A stretch of DNA of 64,000 bases from Actibacterium sp. MT2.3-13A (GTDB lineage: Bacteria; Pseudomonadota; Alphaproteobacteria; Rhodobacterales; Rhodobacteraceae): NCBI RefSeq assembly GCF_018139985.1, contig NZ_JAGSOU010000007.1, positions 1 through 64,000 on the forward strand, written 5' to 3'. Position 1 is the stretch's first letter; the number at the start of each line of letters is the position of its first letter. The notes beneath the pieces were generated by a model. The model saw only the letters and a list, made by a program, of their open reading frames with translations, was not told the origin of the DNA and did not search any database. A program made the translations under genes and the position numbers. Positions 42,343 through 51,242 of this stretch are shown here, in pieces.

Positions 42343-43773
42343 TCAGACGAGGTCGCCTGCGCCCGGAAAGGGCCCTCGCACCGGCTGCGCCTGGCGCGGC
42401 GCGGCGCGACGCTCGGCGGCGCCGCGTCGCCGCGTGGCCGTGGCCACGGCCGTCGTTGTCATCAGGAACAGCGTCGGATCCGGCGTCGTGCCCGAGAGGA
42501 GCATGGCCACCAGCAGCGTCATGGCCGAAATCCGCGCGGCGTAGAACATGCGGCGGTCCTCGCTGCCCGCGAAACGCGCGCCGCCGCCGATCGCGCACCA
42601 CAGAAAGCCGAGAAAGGCGAGGGTTCCGGGCAGGCCGACGCTGCCCAGCAGCACCGAGATCAGGCCGTTTGCCCTGAGCGATCCGGCCCCCGCGCCCAGC
42701 CCCCAGGTCTGGACAAACGCATCGAGGCCGGCCTTCGCCCAGGCGCTGCGCTCGATCCCGGAGAGGGTCGAGCTCTTGGAGAATACGAGCCGGTCGAGCA
42801 CGTCGCCGACTAGATCGGACACCGGCGCCACCAGCAACGCGAAACTGCCCAGCGCCGTCGTCACCGTCGCGATGATGACGAACCAGTGACCGAAACTCCG
42901 GCTCATCCCCCGGCCGAGGTAGACGCGCGCGTGCAGCCCGATGAGCAGCACCGCGCCGGCCATCGCCAGAAGCCCGGAGGAGGACAGCGACAGCACCGCG
43001 CAGGCCAGGCTCGCGGCCGCCAACACGCCGTGCAGCGGGCGCTGGCGGATCAGGAAGGACATCGCGAAATAGGCGAAGAATGCGGCCGATGTCGCGCCGA
43101 AGCCGGATGCTTCGGAAAACCCGCCGATCACGCGGGAAAACCCGCTGAGCAGGTGCTCGTTGGCCAAGGTGTAGTCGGCGGTCCGGATCATCGACAGCAG
43201 CGGATCGAGCCGGGCCAGGTCCAGCAGCCCCAGGACGACATTCAGGACGGCCGCCCAGGTCAGCCCGATCTCGCCAAACCGCGGCGAGCGCTGGCGGAAG
43301 GTCTCGGCCGCGGCGATGAAGAAGCCGCAGGACAGGACGATATACAGGGTCTGGGCGATGTTGGAGTTTCCCGGCGCGAGCAGGGTCATGGTCGAGTGGA
43401 AGTAGATACTGACCGCCGTCCCGGTAAGATTGACAGTCATCGGAAAGACCAGGAATTCGCCGGCGAAAAGCCGCACCAGAACCGTGGCCGAAACGGCGGC
43501 ATAGCCGGCGTAGAGCAGCAGGAACACCCCCGGGACCGGGATCTGTCCCAGCCGGACCGCCGGGCGCCGGCTGACCCAGCGCAGAATGAACACCGCGACG
43601 GTCAGCAGGGCGACGAGATGCGCGGCTATGATCGACAGGCCGCCCAGCGATACCGCCGCAAACATGCCGAAGGGCAGCAACGCGATGGCCACGACAATGC
43701 CGTTGTCGGGGTTTCGCAGGCTCTGGATCAGCCAGATCGCCAGCAAGGCGGTCGAAGCGGGGAAGACCGTCAT
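42343..43773 (-). CDS. Wzy/O-antigen-ligase-like polysaccharide polymerase (copy 2)
   Basis: 476 residues, about 11-12 spans and a periplasmic loop. It shares IRTADYTLANEHLLSGF, IGGFSEASGFGAT, SGIERSAW and GLGAGAGSLRAN with the polymerase at 32352-33764, so the two are paralogs. It would join repeat units, presumably of a second polymer or a different linkage. It is first in the wzy-wzx-exoY minus-strand set and divergent from the RraA/ATP-grasp operon. Confidence 0.75.
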   Translation of the reverse strand: MTVFPASTALLAIWLIQSLRNPDNGIVVAIALLPFGMFAAVSLGGLSIIAAHLVALLTVAVFILRWVSRRPAVRLGQIPVPGVFLLLYAGYAAVSATVLVRLFAGEFLVFPMTVNLTGTAVSIYFHSTMTLLAPGNSNIAQTLYIVLSCGFFIAAAETFRQRSPRFGEIGLTWAAVLNVVLGLLDLARLDPLLSMIRTADYTLANEHLLSGFSRVIGGFSEASGFGATSAAFFAYFAMSFLIRQRPLHGVLAAASLACAVLSLSSSGLLAMAGAVLLIGLHARVYLGRGMSRSFGHWFVIIATVTTALGSFALLVAPVSDLVGDVLDRLVFSKSSTLSGIERSAWAKAGLDAFVQTWGLGAGAGSLRANGLISVLLGSVGLPGTLAFLGFLWCAIGGGARFAGSEDRRMFYAARISAMTLLVAMLLSGTTPDPTLFLMTTTAVATATRRRGAAERRAAPRQAQPVRGPFPGAGDLV

Positions 43774-44176
43774 CCTTGTCCTCGTTTGGCTTCTGCGGAG
43801 AGCCTAGCGCAGCGGATTTGCGCGATCCAGAGAATAGGCCCGGATGGTGCCCGGGATCATGCGCTCAAGCGCCCCTCCGGGGCGCCTGCCACGGCGATTC
43901 AGCGGCCTCGACGGGCGGGTGGCGGCGGCTGGTTTCCGTCGCTTGAATGCGGTCTCGTGTGCCTCAGAATTGCCGCAACCTTCCCTTCGGCGGGCGGCTT
44001 TTCCGCGGGGTCTTCCGTTGATCGTTCGCGGTGGGGCGACGATCGGGGCGATGCCCTTGGCATTGTTCACCGCCCTCAGCGGCGCCGGCAAAAACTCTGT
44101 CCGCCTCCGAAGGGGTCCGGTAACCTTTCGCCATAGTGTATGACGAATCGTTTTTTTGGAAAATCGGGGTGTAGGG
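43774..44176. other. 403-bp divergent intergenic region
   Basis: No convincing gene. It holds the promoters for the minus-strand wzy-wzx-exoY set and the plus-strand RraA/ATP-grasp operon. Near its right end a T7 tract lies in TCGTTTTTTTGG (44148-44159), a 12-mer also found upstream of the Wza-type gene. The short frames here lack ribosome sites and family resemblance. Confidence 0.5.
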
Positions 44177-44920
44177 ATGGAAAAATCGGTAACGACTGGG
44201 GCCGGCAGCGGCACGCAGAAGCCCAAATCCGCCGAGATGCGACCGGGGCCCGGTTTTATGGTCCGCCGGACCTTCGACCGGCCGGACCCGTCCCTGATGA
44301 GCCGCTTTCGGCAGTTCGAGTCCACCGACATTTCGGACATGCTGAACCGAATGTACACGATGGGCGGCGAGATCCACAATCTCGTCAACGACAAGCCGCT
44401 GGTCGGCCCGGCCCTTACCGTGAAATGTTTCCCAGGCGATAATCTCATGGTGCACAAGGCGCTGGATCTGGCGCAGCCCGGGGACATCATGGTCATCGAC
44501 GCCAGCCAGAGCGTCACCGCCGCGGTGATCGGCGATCTCGTGGCCAACAAGGCGCGGCACCGGGGCATCGCCGGGTTCATCATCGACGGGCTGATCCGCG
44601 ACCTGCCGGGTGTCATCGAATGCGGCCTGCCGGTCTATGCCAAGGGCGTCACCCCGTTCGGTCCGCTGCATCGCGGCCCGGGCGAGATCAACTATCCGAT
44701 CAGCGCCGGGGGCGTCGTCGTCCGGCCCGGCGACATCCTGGCCGCGGATCCGAGCGGCGTCGTGGTCGTTCCGCAATGGGCGGCCGAGGACGTGCTGCAA
44801 CGGCTGGAGGTGAACCGCGAACAGCTCGCCGCCTATGTGGACAGCGTGAAGCGGGGCGAGTTCTCGAACGATTGGGTCGACAGGCAGCTGGCGGCGGACG
44901 GGTGCCTTTTCGATGACTGA
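44177..44920 (+). CDS. RraA-like aldolase/decarboxylase family protein
   Basis: 247 residues from the ATG at 44177. PF03737-type fold: TDISDMLNRMYTMGG, PALTVKCFPGDNLMVHKALD, GDIMVIDASQSVTAAVIGDL, and the catalytic-site IIDGLIRDLPGVIECGLPVY with Arg-Asp. Relatives include 4-hydroxy-4-methyl-2-oxoglutarate/oxaloacetate aldolases. It leads a tight operon with two ATP-grasp enzymes and an Ldh2 oxidoreductase, so it probably makes or breaks a small keto/hydroxy acid for that pathway. The RNase-E-inhibitor role of E. coli RraA is unlikely. Confidence 0.78.
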   Translation: MEKSVTTGAGSGTQKPKSAEMRPGPGFMVRRTFDRPDPSLMSRFRQFESTDISDMLNRMYTMGGEIHNLVNDKPLVGPALTVKCFPGDNLMVHKALDLAQPGDIMVIDASQSVTAAVIGDLVANKARHRGIAGFIIDGLIRDLPGVIECGLPVYAKGVTPFGPLHRGPGEINYPISAGGVVVRPGDILAADPSGVVVVPQWAAEDVLQRLEVNREQLAAYVDSVKRGEFSNDWVDRQLAADGCLFDD

Positions 44921-46034
44921 CAGCAAGGCCCTGCGCGGCGGAGATTCTCCGTTCGCAGGGCGAATGCGTCAGCGGGTGACCTGGATCACGCGCCGCGCGC
45001 TCAAATTCGCGGATATTCGCAGCGTCCTGAAACGGCGCCGCTTCGGCGGCCTGCGCGACGAATTCTACGACCGGCTCTGGCGGGACGCGGCGCGGGAGCT
45101 GGGCGCCGAGTGCCATGACCTGGCCGGTCTCAAGCGGATTTCCCTCGACGGCCTTGCGACCTTCGTCTCGCATTCGGACCTCATGCTGGACGATCTCGTC
45201 ACCACACGGGTCATGGCCCACAAGGCGGTCACCTACCAGTTGCTTTCCGAAAAGGGCCTGCCGGTGCCCGAGCACTGCGTGTTCTCGCTCGACCAGCTCG
45301 GCCGCGCGCGGGATTTCCTGGCCCGAACGCCGGGGCCGATCGTGGTCAAGCCGGCCACCGGAACCGGCGGCGGGCATGGGGTGACCACGGGTATCCGCAC
45401 CGAGCGCTCGTTGCTGCGCGCGGCCCTGCACGCCGCGAGTTTCAATGCCGAACTGCTGGCGGAGCCGATGCTCGCCGGCAACTGCTATCGCTTGCTCTAT
45501 CTCGACGGGCGGCTGCTGGACGCGGTGCGCCGCGATCCCCCCACGGTCTGCGGAGACGGGCGCTCCTCGATACGCGCGCTGGTCGCAGCGCAGAATCGCA
45601 AGCGGCTGTCCGAGCGGCCGATCAGCGCGCTCAGCCCGCTGGTGATCGACCAGGACGCGCTGCATCATCTCGCGGCGCAGGGCCTCGATCCCGGGCAGAC
45701 CCCCGCGGACGGAGAGAGGATCGTCGTGAAACGCGCGGTCAATGAAAACGCCGACCGCGAAAACCATACGGTCACCGCCGAGGTGCACCCCGGGATCGTA
45801 TCGGCCGGCGCCGGGCTGGTCACGGATCTGGGCGTGCGTTTCGCGGGGCTGGACGTCATCGCTGACGACATCTCGGCGCCGCTGGGCGCGAGCGGCGCCC
45901 AGTTCCACGAGGTGAATGTCGGGCCGGGCATTCACCATCATTACCTTGTGGCGGACCGTTCCGGGGCGACGCCCGTCGCGACCCGCATTCTGCAGTACCT
46001 GTTCGAAAACCGGCAAGGGGTCATGAGACTTTGA
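44913..46034 (+). CDS. ATP-grasp ligase, cyanophycin-synthetase-like
   Basis: 373 residues, start overlapping the RraA-like stop by 8 bases. ATP-grasp core: KAVTYQLLSEKGLPVPEHCV, the glycine loop VVKPATGTGGGHGVTTGI, YRLLYLDGRLLDAVRRDPPT with GDGRSSIRALV, VHPGIVSAGAGLVTDLGVRF and the metal-binding end QFHEVNVGPGIHHHYL. The pattern is nearest the ligase half of cyanophycin synthetase/GshAB-type enzymes, which join a carboxylate to an amine through acyl phosphate. Substrate unknown; no adenylation or cyanophycin gene is nearby. Confidence 0.77.
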   Translation: MTDSKALRGGDSPFAGRMRQRVTWITRRALKFADIRSVLKRRRFGGLRDEFYDRLWRDAARELGAECHDLAGLKRISLDGLATFVSHSDLMLDDLVTTRVMAHKAVTYQLLSEKGLPVPEHCVFSLDQLGRARDFLARTPGPIVVKPATGTGGGHGVTTGIRTERSLLRAALHAASFNAELLAEPMLAGNCYRLLYLDGRLLDAVRRDPPTVCGDGRSSIRALVAAQNRKRLSERPISALSPLVIDQDALHHLAAQGLDPGQTPADGERIVVKRAVNENADRENHTVTAEVHPGIVSAGAGLVTDLGVRFAGLDVIADDISAPLGASGAQFHEVNVGPGIHHHYLVADRSGATPVATRILQYLFENRQGVMRL

Positions 46035-47248
46035 GACAGTTCGCGGCAAACGAGATTTCCGATGCGCTGGAGACGTCGACCCCGGTGCTCATTCTGGGCG
46101 GCGCGGCCAACAGTGCCGCCCTGGCACGCAACTTCGGCCGCGTCGGCATCCCGGTGAGTGCCGCCGGCAAGGCAGGGTGCCTGGCGCTCTATTCGCGCCA
46201 CTGCCGCCGGAAGTATCGGGCGCCCGACGGCGGCGCGATCCAGGATTTCTGGCGGGACCTGCTGCTCGACGCGCCGAAGCCGGAACTGGAAGGCAGCCTG
46301 ATCTTCGCCCTGTGCGACGATTCCATCGAATTTGTCACCACGCACCACGCCGCGCTGTCGCAAAAATATCTGCTGGAAGGGTTCGACCCCGCCCTGCGCC
46401 GAGAGATGCTGGACAAGAGGGCCACGCTGCTGCGCGCGCGGGCGGCCGGGGTGGCGACGCCGAATTTCTGGGATGTGGACAGCGCCGAGAAACTCCAGGC
46501 GATCCGGGACGAGGTGACGTTCCCGGTGATGGTGAAGCCGATCCATTCGCATCTCTTCATCCCGGTCTTCGGCCGGAAGCTGTTCATCGTCGAAAACGAC
46601 TGGGACGAACTGGTCGAGAAGGTGCAGCTGGCCCAGGCCGCGAATTGCGAGGTGATGGTGATGGAAATGGTGCCCGGCCCGGACAGCCTGCTGTCCAGCT
46701 ATTACACCTATATCGACGAGGATGGCCGATGGCTGTTCCATTACACCAAGCGCGTCATCCGCCGTTATCCGGTGAACCGGGGCGGGGCCTGCTATCACGA
46801 TTCGAAATGGCTTCCCGACACCGCCGAGGCGGGGCGAAGGTTCTTTGCCTCGATGCCCTGGCGCGGCATGGGGAACATCGAATTCAAGAAGGACCTGCGC
46901 GACGGGCAATTGAAGGTGATCGAGGTCAACCCGCGTTTCACCGACGCGCACCGGATGGTGGTCGCGGGCGGCCTGCCGATCGACGAGATGATCTATCGCC
47001 GGCAAACCGGGCAGCGCGTTCCCACTTTTCCCGATTACGAAGAGAACGTCCGCATGTGGAACCCGCTGCGTGACTTCCTCGCGTTCCGCGAGTTGAACAG
47101 GCGCGGCGAGCTGAGCTTCACGGGCTGGATCCGAAGCCTGATGGTGGGACGCAAGGTCATGCCGATCCTGAGCCTGACCGACCCGATGCCCTCGGCGATC
47201 CGGTTGCGCGAGGAGTTCGGGCGCGCGCTCCGGCGTCTGGGGGGCTGA
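46031..47248 (+). CDS. ATP-grasp ligase, PylC/carboxylate-amine-ligase-like
   Basis: 405 residues from a TTG at 46031 (TTGA overlap with the upstream stop). N-terminal preATP-grasp domain (TPVLILGGAANSAALARNFG, GIPVSAAGK), LALCDDSIEF-like segment, RATLLRARAAGVATPNFW, FPVMVKPIHSHLF, and the catalytic end MGNIEFKKDLRDGQLKVIEV followed by NPRF. It is a different subfamily from the upstream ligase, so two successive ligations are suggested. The rare start codon is the only option close to the operon junction. Confidence 0.75.
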   Translation: MRQFAANEISDALETSTPVLILGGAANSAALARNFGRVGIPVSAAGKAGCLALYSRHCRRKYRAPDGGAIQDFWRDLLLDAPKPELEGSLIFALCDDSIEFVTTHHAALSQKYLLEGFDPALRREMLDKRATLLRARAAGVATPNFWDVDSAEKLQAIRDEVTFPVMVKPIHSHLFIPVFGRKLFIVENDWDELVEKVQLAQAANCEVMVMEMVPGPDSLLSSYYTYIDEDGRWLFHYTKRVIRRYPVNRGGACYHDSKWLPDTAEAGRRFFASMPWRGMGNIEFKKDLRDGQLKVIEVNPRFTDAHRMVVAGGLPIDEMIYRRQTGQRVPTFPDYEENVRMWNPLRDFLAFRELNRRGELSFTGWIRSLMVGRKVMPILSLTDPMPSAIRLREEFGRALRRLGG

Positions 47249-47251
47249 GCC

Positions 47252-48286
47252 ATGCTGCGGGTCCCGGCTCCCGATCTGCGCGCGGTGGCGCAGGCCCTTT
47301 TGAGGGCGTCCGGCGTTGACGGCGGCGAGGTCGAGGCGATCGCGGACAACCTGCTTTGGAACGATCTCGCCGGGCGGACCAATCACGGCGTCGAACGGCT
47401 GCCGATCCTGCTGCGCCGGGTTCAGGCGGGCCTGATCCGCACGCCGGCGCGGATGACGTTCCGGTCGCTGTCAGAGGCGGCGGCGCTGCTGGATGCCGAT
47501 GACGGCTTCGGCCAGGTGGCCGGGGCGCTCGCGACCGACCGCGCCGTGGACCTGGCGCGCGCGACCGGCCTCGGCGTGGTTGGCGTGCAGCGCAGCAATT
47601 TCTACGGCACGGGGGCGTATTACATCAACCGCGCCGCCGGGGCGGGGATGATCAGCATCGCGCTGAGCAACTCCTTCCCGAAGGTGGCCGCGGAGGGGGG
47701 CTACAGGCCGGTTCTCGGCACCAACCCCTTTGCCTTCGGCGCCCCGCGGCGTGACGGGCGGGCGCTGATCGTCGACATGTCCACGGCCGGCCTCGCCGGC
47801 TCGACCGTGCGGGCCCACCAGCAAGATGGCCGCGACCTGCCAGAGGGGCTGGTGGTGGACGAGGACGGCCGCCCCGTGACCGATCCCGACGCGGCGATGC
47901 GCGGGACCCTGCTGCCGGCCAGCGGGCCGAAGGGGTTCGGCCTGGCGCTGATGGTCGAGATCCTGAGCGGCGTTCTGACCGGGGCAGGGGTCTCGTCCCA
48001 GGTAGCGTCGATGTACAAGGATTTCGAGCGGCACGGGAACAGCGGGCATTTCATCCTGGCGCTGGATATCGCGCGCTGGATGCCGATCGAGACCTTCTAC
48101 GACCGGCTCGAACTGCTCGCCGGGATGGTTGCCTCTTCCGGGGGCGAGGGTTGCGTGCGGCTGCCCGGCGACGCGCGCTGGGACGCCATGGCCGAGAACC
48201 GGGAACAGGGCATCGCGCTGGAGGACAAGACCGCGACCGCGCTGCGGGAACTGGCCGGGGCGCTCGGCACCGCCGTTCCCTGGTAG
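47252..48286 (+). CDS. Ldh2/malate-lactate dehydrogenase family oxidoreductase
   Basis: 344 residues, PF02615 family: NLLWNDLAGRTNHGVERLPI (with the catalytic His in NHG), VGVQRSNFYGTGAYYINRAA, VLGTNPFAFGAPRRDGRALI, DMSTAGLAGSTV, SGPKGFGLALMVEILSGVLT. Members reduce 2-oxo acids or cyclic imines (malate, lactate, ureidoglycolate, sulfolactate, piperideine-2-carboxylate) with NAD(P)H. It is three bases after the second ATP-grasp gene and probably supplies or reduces that pathway's acid unit. Confidence 0.83.
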   Translation: MLRVPAPDLRAVAQALLRASGVDGGEVEAIADNLLWNDLAGRTNHGVERLPILLRRVQAGLIRTPARMTFRSLSEAAALLDADDGFGQVAGALATDRAVDLARATGLGVVGVQRSNFYGTGAYYINRAAGAGMISIALSNSFPKVAAEGGYRPVLGTNPFAFGAPRRDGRALIVDMSTAGLAGSTVRAHQQDGRDLPEGLVVDEDGRPVTDPDAAMRGTLLPASGPKGFGLALMVEILSGVLTGAGVSSQVASMYKDFERHGNSGHFILALDIARWMPIETFYDRLELLAGMVASSGGEGCVRLPGDARWDAMAENREQGIALEDKTATALRELAGALGTAVPW

Positions 48287-48327
48287 CGCCCGGCCACGCG
48301 GCCCGGCCGCCCCCCGCATCCCGATCC

Positions 48328-50271
48328 TCACGAGCGGCCGCGCGGGGCCACCAGATATTCCCGAAGCAGATCGCCGAAGACGCCTTTCAGGCGCAGCGAT
48401 CCTTTCTCGGACAGGTGGTCCGTGTCGCGGTAGAGCAGCACGTCACCATCCCTGCCGCTGCAGCCCCCGGCGTCGCAGAGCTGCGGCGCGACGCTGATCG
48501 CAACGGCATTGGGCGCCCGTGCCAGCGCCGCCAAAAGCGGGCGGTGGCGGTCGAGTTGCGCCTCGTATTCGGCGCGGGGCACGACGGCGGGGGCCGGGTT
48601 GAGATAGGCGGCGCGCGCCAGGCCATTGGGGCCCAGGACGGCCGAATTCGGGACATCCTCCAGGAAAACGAAGCGCTTATGCGGATACTTTTTCAGGAGA
48701 TTCCGCAGGGCGTCGGGCAGGGGGTGCGTGGTGCCGTCGGGGCCCGCAGCCACCGGATAGCCGAGCGCCTGGTTCCAGAACAGCGCGTAGATGACGAGGT
48801 CGATCTCGGGGTAGGCCGCGAGCAGCTCGTCGAGCATCGCGTGGTTGCCGGCGTAGCGCCCCTGGTCGCCGGCGCGGGCGTATCCGGGGGCGGGCACATA
48901 GCCGTAGTCGGTGAACTGCACCCCCGTCAGCCCCAGCGCGGCCGCGGCGGCAAAAAGGCCGGGGCCGTGCATGTCCGCGTGGCTGTCCCCCAAGAGGAGG
49001 AACCGGGGCGCCTGCCCGCCGGCGCCGCGGAGGCAGAAATCGGACACGGATGCCTTTTCCGAGGCGAAGTGGCAATCGCGCCGGGCGTGGATATGCGGGG
49101 CCTCGGAGGTGAGCGCCAGCACATCGGCGGGCAGGCGCCCAGGCAGGCCCTCGCTGCGGTCGGCGGCCAGGCCGAACGCGACCGCGAGTGTCGTGGCGAG
49201 GGCCGCGCCGGCAAGGACCGTCCGCCTCCCGAAGGCGGACCTGCGCCCGCGGAACGGCTGTTCGACGAAGCGCCAGGACAGGGCGGCGAGGGCGACGGAC
49301 AGGCAGATGGCCGATCCGGTCTCCACGGCGGTCAGCGGCCGGACGGCATAGTATTTCGCGAAGACCAGCACCGGCCAGTGCCACAGGTAGAGCGAATAGG
49401 AGATCCGTCCGAAAAACACAGCGGGCGCCCAGCGCAGGACGCCATGAACCCGGCTTCGCCCGTCCGCGCCGGCGTAGATCAGCAGCGCCGCGCCCAGGCA
49501 CGGCAGGATCGCAGCCAGACCGGGGAAGGGGGTGAGATCGGAATAGGCGAATATCGGCAGGGCGATCAGGCCCAGCCCGCATGTCGCGATGGCCTCCGTC
49601 ACGCCGCGGCGGCCGGTGGCCGGGCCGGGAAGGAAGGCGAGCGCCGCGCCGGTCAGCAGCTCCCAGAAACGCGCGGGCAGCAGGAAGAAGGCCGCATCGG
49701 GGGCGTGGCTCACCTGCCAGGCCGCCAGCGCCAGAGAGGCCGCGCCGATCGCGGCCAGAACGGCCCCCAGCGCCGCCCGGAACGCGCGCGCGCCACCCAC
49801 GATCAGCAGCGGAAAGAGGAGGTAGTATTGTTCCTCGACGGCAAGCGACCAGGTGTGCAGAAGCGGCTTCAATTCGGCCGCCGTGTCAAAATAGCCCGCC
49901 TCCTTCCAGAACAGCAGGTTGGAGACGAACAGGTTCGCCGCGACCAGGCTCTGCCCGAAATTCCGCATGTCCTCGGGCAGGAGCATCGCCCAGGCCGCGA
50001 TCGAACTGGCGGCCAGGACGACGAACAGCGCCGGGAACAGGCGCCGGACCCGGCGGTCGTAGAAATTCGCCAGACGGAAGCGTCCCCGGGCGATCTCGTC
50101 GCGCAGGATTGAGGTGATGAGGAAACCGGAAATGACGAAAAAGACGTCGACGCCGACAAAGCCGCCGCTGAACGGCGTCAGACCGGCATGGTAGAAAACC
50201 ACTGCCAGAACCGCGACTGCGCGAAGGCCATCAATGTCCGGGCGGTATTTCAGATGCCTTTCCCCTGACAT
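48328..50271 (-). CDS. Acyltransferase-3/SGNH-fused O-acetyltransferase (OafA type)
   Basis: 647 residues from the ATG at 50271. N-terminal acyltransferase-3 domain: YRPDIDGLRAVAVLAVVFYH, GGFVGVDVFFVISGFLIT, YDRRVRRLFPAL, LLHTWSLAVEEQYYLLFPLL, then a link and a periplasmic SGNH domain with LLLGDSHADMHGPG and the DTDHLSEKGS catalytic Asp/His. It O-acetylates sugars outside the inner membrane. It lies at the end of the minus-strand EPS operon, convergent with the Ldh2 gene. The ribosome site is weak. Confidence 0.9.
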   Translation of the reverse strand: MSGERHLKYRPDIDGLRAVAVLAVVFYHAGLTPFSGGFVGVDVFFVISGFLITSILRDEIARGRFRLANFYDRRVRRLFPALFVVLAASSIAAWAMLLPEDMRNFGQSLVAANLFVSNLLFWKEAGYFDTAAELKPLLHTWSLAVEEQYYLLFPLLIVGGARAFRAALGAVLAAIGAASLALAAWQVSHAPDAAFFLLPARFWELLTGAALAFLPGPATGRRGVTEAIATCGLGLIALPIFAYSDLTPFPGLAAILPCLGAALLIYAGADGRSRVHGVLRWAPAVFFGRISYSLYLWHWPVLVFAKYYAVRPLTAVETGSAICLSVALAALSWRFVEQPFRGRRSAFGRRTVLAGAALATTLAVAFGLAADRSEGLPGRLPADVLALTSEAPHIHARRDCHFASEKASVSDFCLRGAGGQAPRFLLLGDSHADMHGPGLFAAAAALGLTGVQFTDYGYVPAPGYARAGDQGRYAGNHAMLDELLAAYPEIDLVIYALFWNQALGYPVAAGPDGTTHPLPDALRNLLKKYPHKRFVFLEDVPNSAVLGPNGLARAAYLNPAPAVVPRAEYEAQLDRHRPLLAALARAPNAVAISVAPQLCDAGGCSGRDGDVLLYRDTDHLSEKGSLRLKGVFGDLLREYLVAPRGRS

Positions 50272-50398
50272 GCGACTTGGCCCGCAGGGTGCCGCACAGA
50301 GCCCCGCGCGGGCCGGTTTTCCGCGCTGCCCCATCCGTCCGCGCCGGGCGCTGCGCGCGCGGGTCGGCGCGTTCAGCCGATGGCGCGCATGGGCTGGC

Positions 50399-51061
50399 CT
50401 ACATTGCGGCGGCGTAGATGTTTTCGCCCAGCGGATCGACGCCTTCGCCGTTGACCTTGACGTAGAGCACCGCCGTGCCTGCGCCGCGCACCCGCTCATG
50501 CCAGAGCGCCGAGCCGAGGAAGATCACGATGTCCCCGACACTCTCGTTCAGCATCAGGGCATTTTCCTTTTCGTAGATCTTCTCGATATCCGGTCGGTCG
50601 CGCTCGGTCAGGAAAACAGCGTGATCCTCCGTGTTCGGCGCCGCATCGAGATCGGGAAACAGGCAGACGGTCGACCCCTTGGGCAGGAAGACGGGAAGGC
50701 CGATCGAATAGGACGACGCCGAGCGGTCCTTGTGCGGGGCCGGATAGGGATTGGCCTTTTCGTCATAGACCTTGAGATGGCGTTCGGAGATCGTGAAGGT
50801 GTTCTCGTCGATGCCGGTCAGCCGTGCGAGCCCGGTCTTGAATTCCCGGGCGGCTTCGGTCGAGGGGAAGTTGAAGACGAACTGCCGTTTCTTGCCGGCG
50901 ATCTTCCAGTCCTCGGACTCGTTTTCAGCGTCTTTCATGGAGGTCTCGTAAAAATCCTTCAGATAGCCTACGAAATCGTCGGACAGGACGTCCTTCAGGT
51001 GCGCGTAGCCCTTTTGGTGCAGCTCTTCCCGAAGCGTCGCGGGATCATATTTGAAAATCAT
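50399..51061 (-). CDS. Probable Fe(II)/2-oxoglutarate-type dioxygenase
   Basis: 220 residues from the ATG at 51061. A double-stranded beta-helix of the phytanoyl-CoA-hydroxylase kind is suggested by HKD (in YPAPHKDRSASSY), a distal His in GSALWHERVRG and a following VLYVKVNG strand, the HxD...H facial triad. The N-terminal half is charged and helical. Codon use looks slightly less GC-rich than in neighbours. It would hydroxylate a small molecule or EPS precursor. The family call is moderate; the substrate is unknown. Confidence 0.6.
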   Translation of the reverse strand: MIFKYDPATLREELHQKGYAHLKDVLSDDFVGYLKDFYETSMKDAENESEDWKIAGKKRQFVFNFPSTEAAREFKTGLARLTGIDENTFTISERHLKVYDEKANPYPAPHKDRSASSYSIGLPVFLPKGSTVCLFPDLDAAPNTEDHAVFLTERDRPDIEKIYEKENALMLNESVGDIVIFLGSALWHERVRGAGTAVLYVKVNGEGVDPLGENIYAAAM

Positions 51062-51242
51062 ACTATCTACCCTTTCACATGTGTTTCTTGGCGTTTCCGC
51101 CGCGGGTGATCTAAGCGCGGTCAATGAAATTCGGAGGGAACAGGAGAAGGTTTCAATCGGCATCCGCTGGGAAAATCGTAGACTGAAGGTCCGCGATTCT
51201 CCAAATTCTTATTAACGCTTCATGGAATGTTGGCCCGGCCCT

